From Candidatus Sulfotelmatobacter sp. (lineage in GTDB: Bacteria; Acidobacteriota; Terriglobia; Terriglobales; Acidobacteriaceae), in assembly GCA_030037575.1 (NCBI GenBank), contig JASHRB010000748.1:1-9500 (forward strand): DNA of 9,500 nucleotides, given 5' to 3'. The notes beneath the pieces are model-generated. The model saw nothing but the letters and a program-made list of their open reading frames with translations, was not told the origin of the DNA and did no database searches. Positions 7,490 through 9,500 of this stretch are shown piece by piece; the stretch's first letter is position 1; each line of letters begins with the position of its first letter. The translations under genes and the position numbers were made by a program.

Positions 7490-7522
7490 TTCCCCATGCG
7501 CGACGCTAGCCTGCATGGGGAA
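7490..7522 (-). terminator. Terminator between convergent recN and lipoprotein gene
   Basis: A perfect 10-bp inverted repeat, TTCCCCATGC (7490-7499) / GCATGGGGAA (7513-7522), has a 13-nt loop. On the minus strand it is followed by TTTCTTTC and lies 13 nt past the lipoprotein stop, so it best fits termination of that gene. On the plus strand there is no T-run, but the stem also lies 60 nt after recN and could partly serve both transcripts. Confidence 0.75.
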
Positions 7523-7535
7523 CTGAACAAGAAGA

Positions 7536-8483
7536 TTACTGATGTGAACGAGTATTGCCTGCGGAATTAGCTTGCTGCGTCAAGCTAAATGTGGTCGGCG
7601 CTGTCGGATACGCTTCTGGAAGAGTACCCGATGCTGTCCACTCGTCCGAGCTGTTCTCCGTGAAAGCCCCCGATGCTCCGGAAAGAGAGCTGTCCGAAGA
7701 TACCCAGAATTGTGCCTCTCCGCTGGAGTTGATATAGCCGTAGTAGCCGGCGAAGGATGGTCCATAGAAACCCTCGCTCGAGTCCGCGCTGCTGTTCATC
7801 AGGAAATTGCCGCCGGAGTCGACCATTGCCGTTAAGCTCTGGACAAATTCTCCGGTAGAACCCCCTGTGTAGGAACCGGCATAGGTGCTGTTTCCAGCGC
7901 ATATCGGTATGCCGCTGCCTGCCCCAACCACGGCCCCTCCGGCGTAATACTTATAGGCGGAAGCGGTATTCGATGGGCTGATGCTGACCGATCCCGTAGC
8001 CAATACCACGGAGACATTTTCGCTTTGATTGGTCGTTGGTCCCGTCTGGTACCCGAGAACGGCGATGCAACCGGAGGCGCTGTTCGGATCGTTAGTCAAA
8101 ACCACGTCGAAATTGGCCAGGGTGCAGGTTGAGCTGTTGCTGGGATCGACGCAATTCGTCGCCCCGGTATTTTCGTATCCCGAGCTGTTGGAAGTCAGGC
8201 ACATTCCAGAAGTGCCGGGATCCACGCTGGTCGAGTAGATGCAACCACTAGAGGAGGAGAAGTAATATTGGTTACCGTTCGCATCGAGAACCTTGGTCCC
8301 GTTGTCATTTTCCGTCCATGTGATGGCCGAGGAATCCGATCCCGATCCCGATCCCGATCCCGAGCCTGAGGTGGAGGTCGTAGATGTAGAGCCTGAACTG
8401 GGGCTGCTTGACGAGCATCCCGTGAAGGGTGCGACGGCGAGAGCAAGCGCAACAAAGATTTCGAGCCTAAATCGACCTTTCAT
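7536..8483 (-). CDS. Ser/Gly/Asn-rich lipoprotein of unknown function
   Basis: The 315-aa protein starts with a lipoprotein signal peptide (Arg/Lys N-terminus, hydrophobic core VALALAVAPF, lipobox FTGC) that places the lipidated residue at Cys23. It then has a disordered tether of Ser/Thr/Gly with alternating Gly-Ser (about 24-52). The remaining part (54-305) is rich in Ser, Gly, Asn, Thr and Tyr, has almost no Lys or Arg, and contains six further cysteines (81, 95, 111, 120, 139, 195) that could form disulfides outside the cytoplasm. The pattern suggests a secreted beta-rich surface domain. I do not recognise the family. The ATG at 8483 is preceded by GGAGAGGA, about 6 nt away, a strong ribosome site. 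The gene stands alone with its own downstream terminator. A (GATCCC)4 repeat encodes part of the Gly-Ser tether. Whether it faces the periplasm or the cell surface cannot be told. Confidence 0.8.
   Translation of the reverse strand: MKGRFRLEIFVALALAVAPFTGCSSSSPSSGSTSTTSTSGSGSGSGSGSDSSAITWTENDNGTKVLDANGNQYYFSSSSGCIYSTSVDPGTSGMCLTSNSSGYENTGATNCVDPSNSSTCTLANFDVVLTNDPNSASGCIAVLGYQTGPTTNQSENVSVVLATGSVSISPSNTASAYKYYAGGAVVGAGSGIPICAGNSTYAGSYTGGSTGEFVQSLTAMVDSGGNFLMNSSADSSEGFYGPSFAGYYGYINSSGEAQFWVSSDSSLSGASGAFTENSSDEWTASGTLPEAYPTAPTTFSLTQQANSAGNTRSHQ
8338..8361. repeat. Hexanucleotide tandem repeat (GATCCC)4
   Basis: Four perfect copies of GATCCC lie within the lipoprotein gene. Read on the coding strand they give alternating Gly-Ser in the tether after the lipidated cysteine. 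The unit is a multiple of three, so copy-number changes would alter tether length without shifting the frame. Confidence 0.9.
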
Positions 8484-8938
8484 AATCGTCCTCTCCGAAA
8501 GTGATCCAAAGCGCGGAGATGAAAATTCCTCGCGCGTTCAGTTGGAAATTGTCTGGTGACAAGCAGGCGAACAGATGGCGTAGCGGATCCGCCATGAATC
8601 GCGACTGAAGAAACAACCACAACTTTCAGCGTTCGATCAAGACGTTCCCAACTGACGGTGCCTGTGCCGAAACGCTACCAAACAGATCAGGATTCTCCCA
8701 AGCAATAACTGACGACACCACGTATCGAAAGTCACTTGCCGCGGTGCCCACTTCAGTTACCCCCAGGCCCGCCGAGTGGTGATCGAAGCGAACGCTTGAG
8801 GTCTCCCCGTGAGAACTCTGTGCTGTCTGTACTTCAGGTTTTGGAAATGTGAGGGGGAAAGCCGCCGCGCCTGACAGCAATGGCCAAAGTCGGCGAACAT
8901 GAATTGGCTAACACCTGAACTATGCACGGAGGCATGGT
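8484..8938. other. Gene-poor stretch upstream of the lipoprotein gene
   Basis: No gene is convincingly supported. A minus-strand reading frame (8626-8880, 84 codons from a TTG) has no clear Shine-Dalgarno and near-random third-position composition. The stretch contains two palindromic sites upstream of the lipoprotein gene: TTGTC-tggt-GACAA (8549-8562) and ATGGCG/CGCCAT (8575-8580 with 8590-8595, enclosing most of GCGGATCCGC). Either could be an operator for that gene. No clear -35/-10 pair is visible. Confidence 0.5.
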
Positions 8939-9112
8939 TCATGCAAATCCCGCCTGCCAAATCGGGTCACGGTAGGTCACCGCGAAAGGTGATGCGCTGA
9001 AGTTGCCCAGGTCATAAACAGCGCGTCCGATAAGCCTCCCGCGAAGTCGATCGCCGCGCCCAGTAAAGACCGCATTTTTCCAGTGAGCGCTGATGACGCG
9101 GATTCTATGCAT
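8939..9112 (-). CDS. Possible 57-aa small protein
   Basis: An ATG at 9112 opens 57 codons ending in TGA at 8939-8941. The product starts MHRIRVISAHWKN. It is Arg-rich in the first half and ends VYDLGNFSASPFAV followed by TYRDPIWQAGFA, a less random-looking C-terminus than its neighbours. Roughly 60% of third positions are G or C, mildly favouring coding. No good Shine-Dalgarno is seen before the ATG (AT-rich AATTTT). No family is recognised. It may be a real small gene, the end of a decayed one, or chance. Confidence 0.25.
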   Translation of the reverse strand: MHRIRVISAHWKNAVFTGRGDRLRGRLIGRAVYDLGNFSASPFAVTYRDPIWQAGFA

Positions 9113-9262
9113 AAAATTCTATTTACCCCGTAGCCATGTATTTTCAATAAGGTGCAGGCACACTCGTTAACGTGACTACGAGGTTTTGCGTAAGAGTTGC
9201 TTAGAGTAATCAGCGATTCGTGGGGCTTTTTGTGCAGGGCGAAGTGTTTTTGGGCAGGGTTG
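9113..9262. other. AT-richer intergenic stretch
   Basis: Composition falls to near half GC here. A plus-strand frame runs from a TTG at 9197 with a hydrophobic stretch, but it lacks an ATG/GTG and a clear ribosome site. I see no other feature. Confidence 0.4.
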
Positions 9263-9484
9263 CTAATCTGCGTATCGGTAGTCGGGATCGTCTACTGGCA
9301 CAAAGTGTTCTTTTTGAACGTTGAACAATCGGCAGAAGGCCGTGTATTGGACTATCCCATTTCCGTCCATGTACTGGATGTATCCGAGCGGAATTCGGCT
9401 TCTAACGATCCTTCCGCAACTTCGGGCAATATCTCGAAGCTTGTCTAGAATGTCTCTAATGTAATTTTGCAAGCCCTTGGGCAT
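9263..9484 (-). CDS. Hypothetical 73-aa protein
   Basis: The minus-strand frame runs from an ATG at 9484 to TAG at 9263. GGGAGA precedes this ATG by 6 nt; a second in-frame ATG at 9496 lies at the window edge, so a longer start upstream cannot be excluded. The product begins MPKGLQNYIRDILDKLRDIA, a likely amphipathic helix with basic and acidic residues. It continues with an Arg-rich turn and a probable beta hairpin (GYIQYMDGNGIVQYTAFCRLF) and ends acidic (VDDPDYRYAD). No membrane segment and no known family are recognised. Base composition is lower in GC than the tol-pal and recN genes, which may point to a recently acquired or weakly constrained region. It overlaps a plus-strand frame in antisense; the ribosome site favours the minus strand. 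Confidence 0.4.
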   Translation of the reverse strand: MPKGLQNYIRDILDKLRDIARSCGRIVRSRIPLGYIQYMDGNGIVQYTAFCRLFNVQKEHFVPVDDPDYRYAD

Positions 9485-9500
9485 AGATTCTCCCATGAAT

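Noticed and set aside
8626..8880. 84-codon minus-strand frame (LLSGAAAFPLTF...).
   Set aside because: TTG start, no ribosome site, third-position composition near random and no recognisable domain. It slightly resembles a signal peptide but the frame is closed 10 codons upstream.
9197..9448. 83-codon plus-strand frame with a hydrophobic stretch.
   Set aside because: Only a TTG start, immediately after an in-frame stop, and no clear ribosome site; the antisense frame 9263-9484 has ATG plus GGGAGA.

Overview
The window looks like a chromosomal segment of a diderm bacterium, most likely Acidobacteriota (Terriglobia-type). Two things suggest this: a Pal lipoprotein with a proline-rich spacer and an Ig-like module before its OmpA domain, and a RecN-PRC-barrel neighbourhood of that style. 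The base composition is moderately GC-rich. The taxonomic call is from memory of protein style, not from a search.

Left half (minus strand, 4449 down to 36): a complete Tol-Pal operon in canonical order tolQ-tolR-tolA(TonB-like)-tolB-pal. tolQ/tolR and tolR/tolA overlap, tolB follows after a gap of about 200 nt, and pal ends at a strong intrinsic terminator. TolQ/TolR form the proton-driven inner-membrane motor. TolA spans the periplasm. TolB and Pal link the motor to the outer membrane and peptidoglycan, which supports outer-membrane constriction and integrity.

Middle (plus strand, 4450-5636): an intergenic region with a perfect TATAAT box facing tolQ and an overlapping TTGACA facing the other way. 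It is followed by a decayed PRC-barrel gene whose frame must be repaired at up to four places (start codon, 4916-4920, about 5244, about 5272). A short non-coding stretch with dispersed-repeat-like sequence then leads to recN.

Right half: recN (plus strand, GTG start at 5637, DNA-repair SMC-like ATPase, with an extra segment before Walker B) converges on a minus-strand, Ser/Gly/Asn-rich lipoprotein of unknown function at 7536-8483. A perfect 10-bp stem lies between them. From 8484 to the end there is little confident coding. Two small minus-strand ORFs (57 and 73 aa) are possible, and composition drops to roughly half GC after about 9100.

I see no rRNA, tRNA, CRISPR array, transposase or defence system, and no convincing new multi-gene system. 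The most interesting items are the multiply frameshifted PRC-barrel gene, the Ig-bearing Pal, the RecN insertion and the orphan low-complexity lipoprotein.
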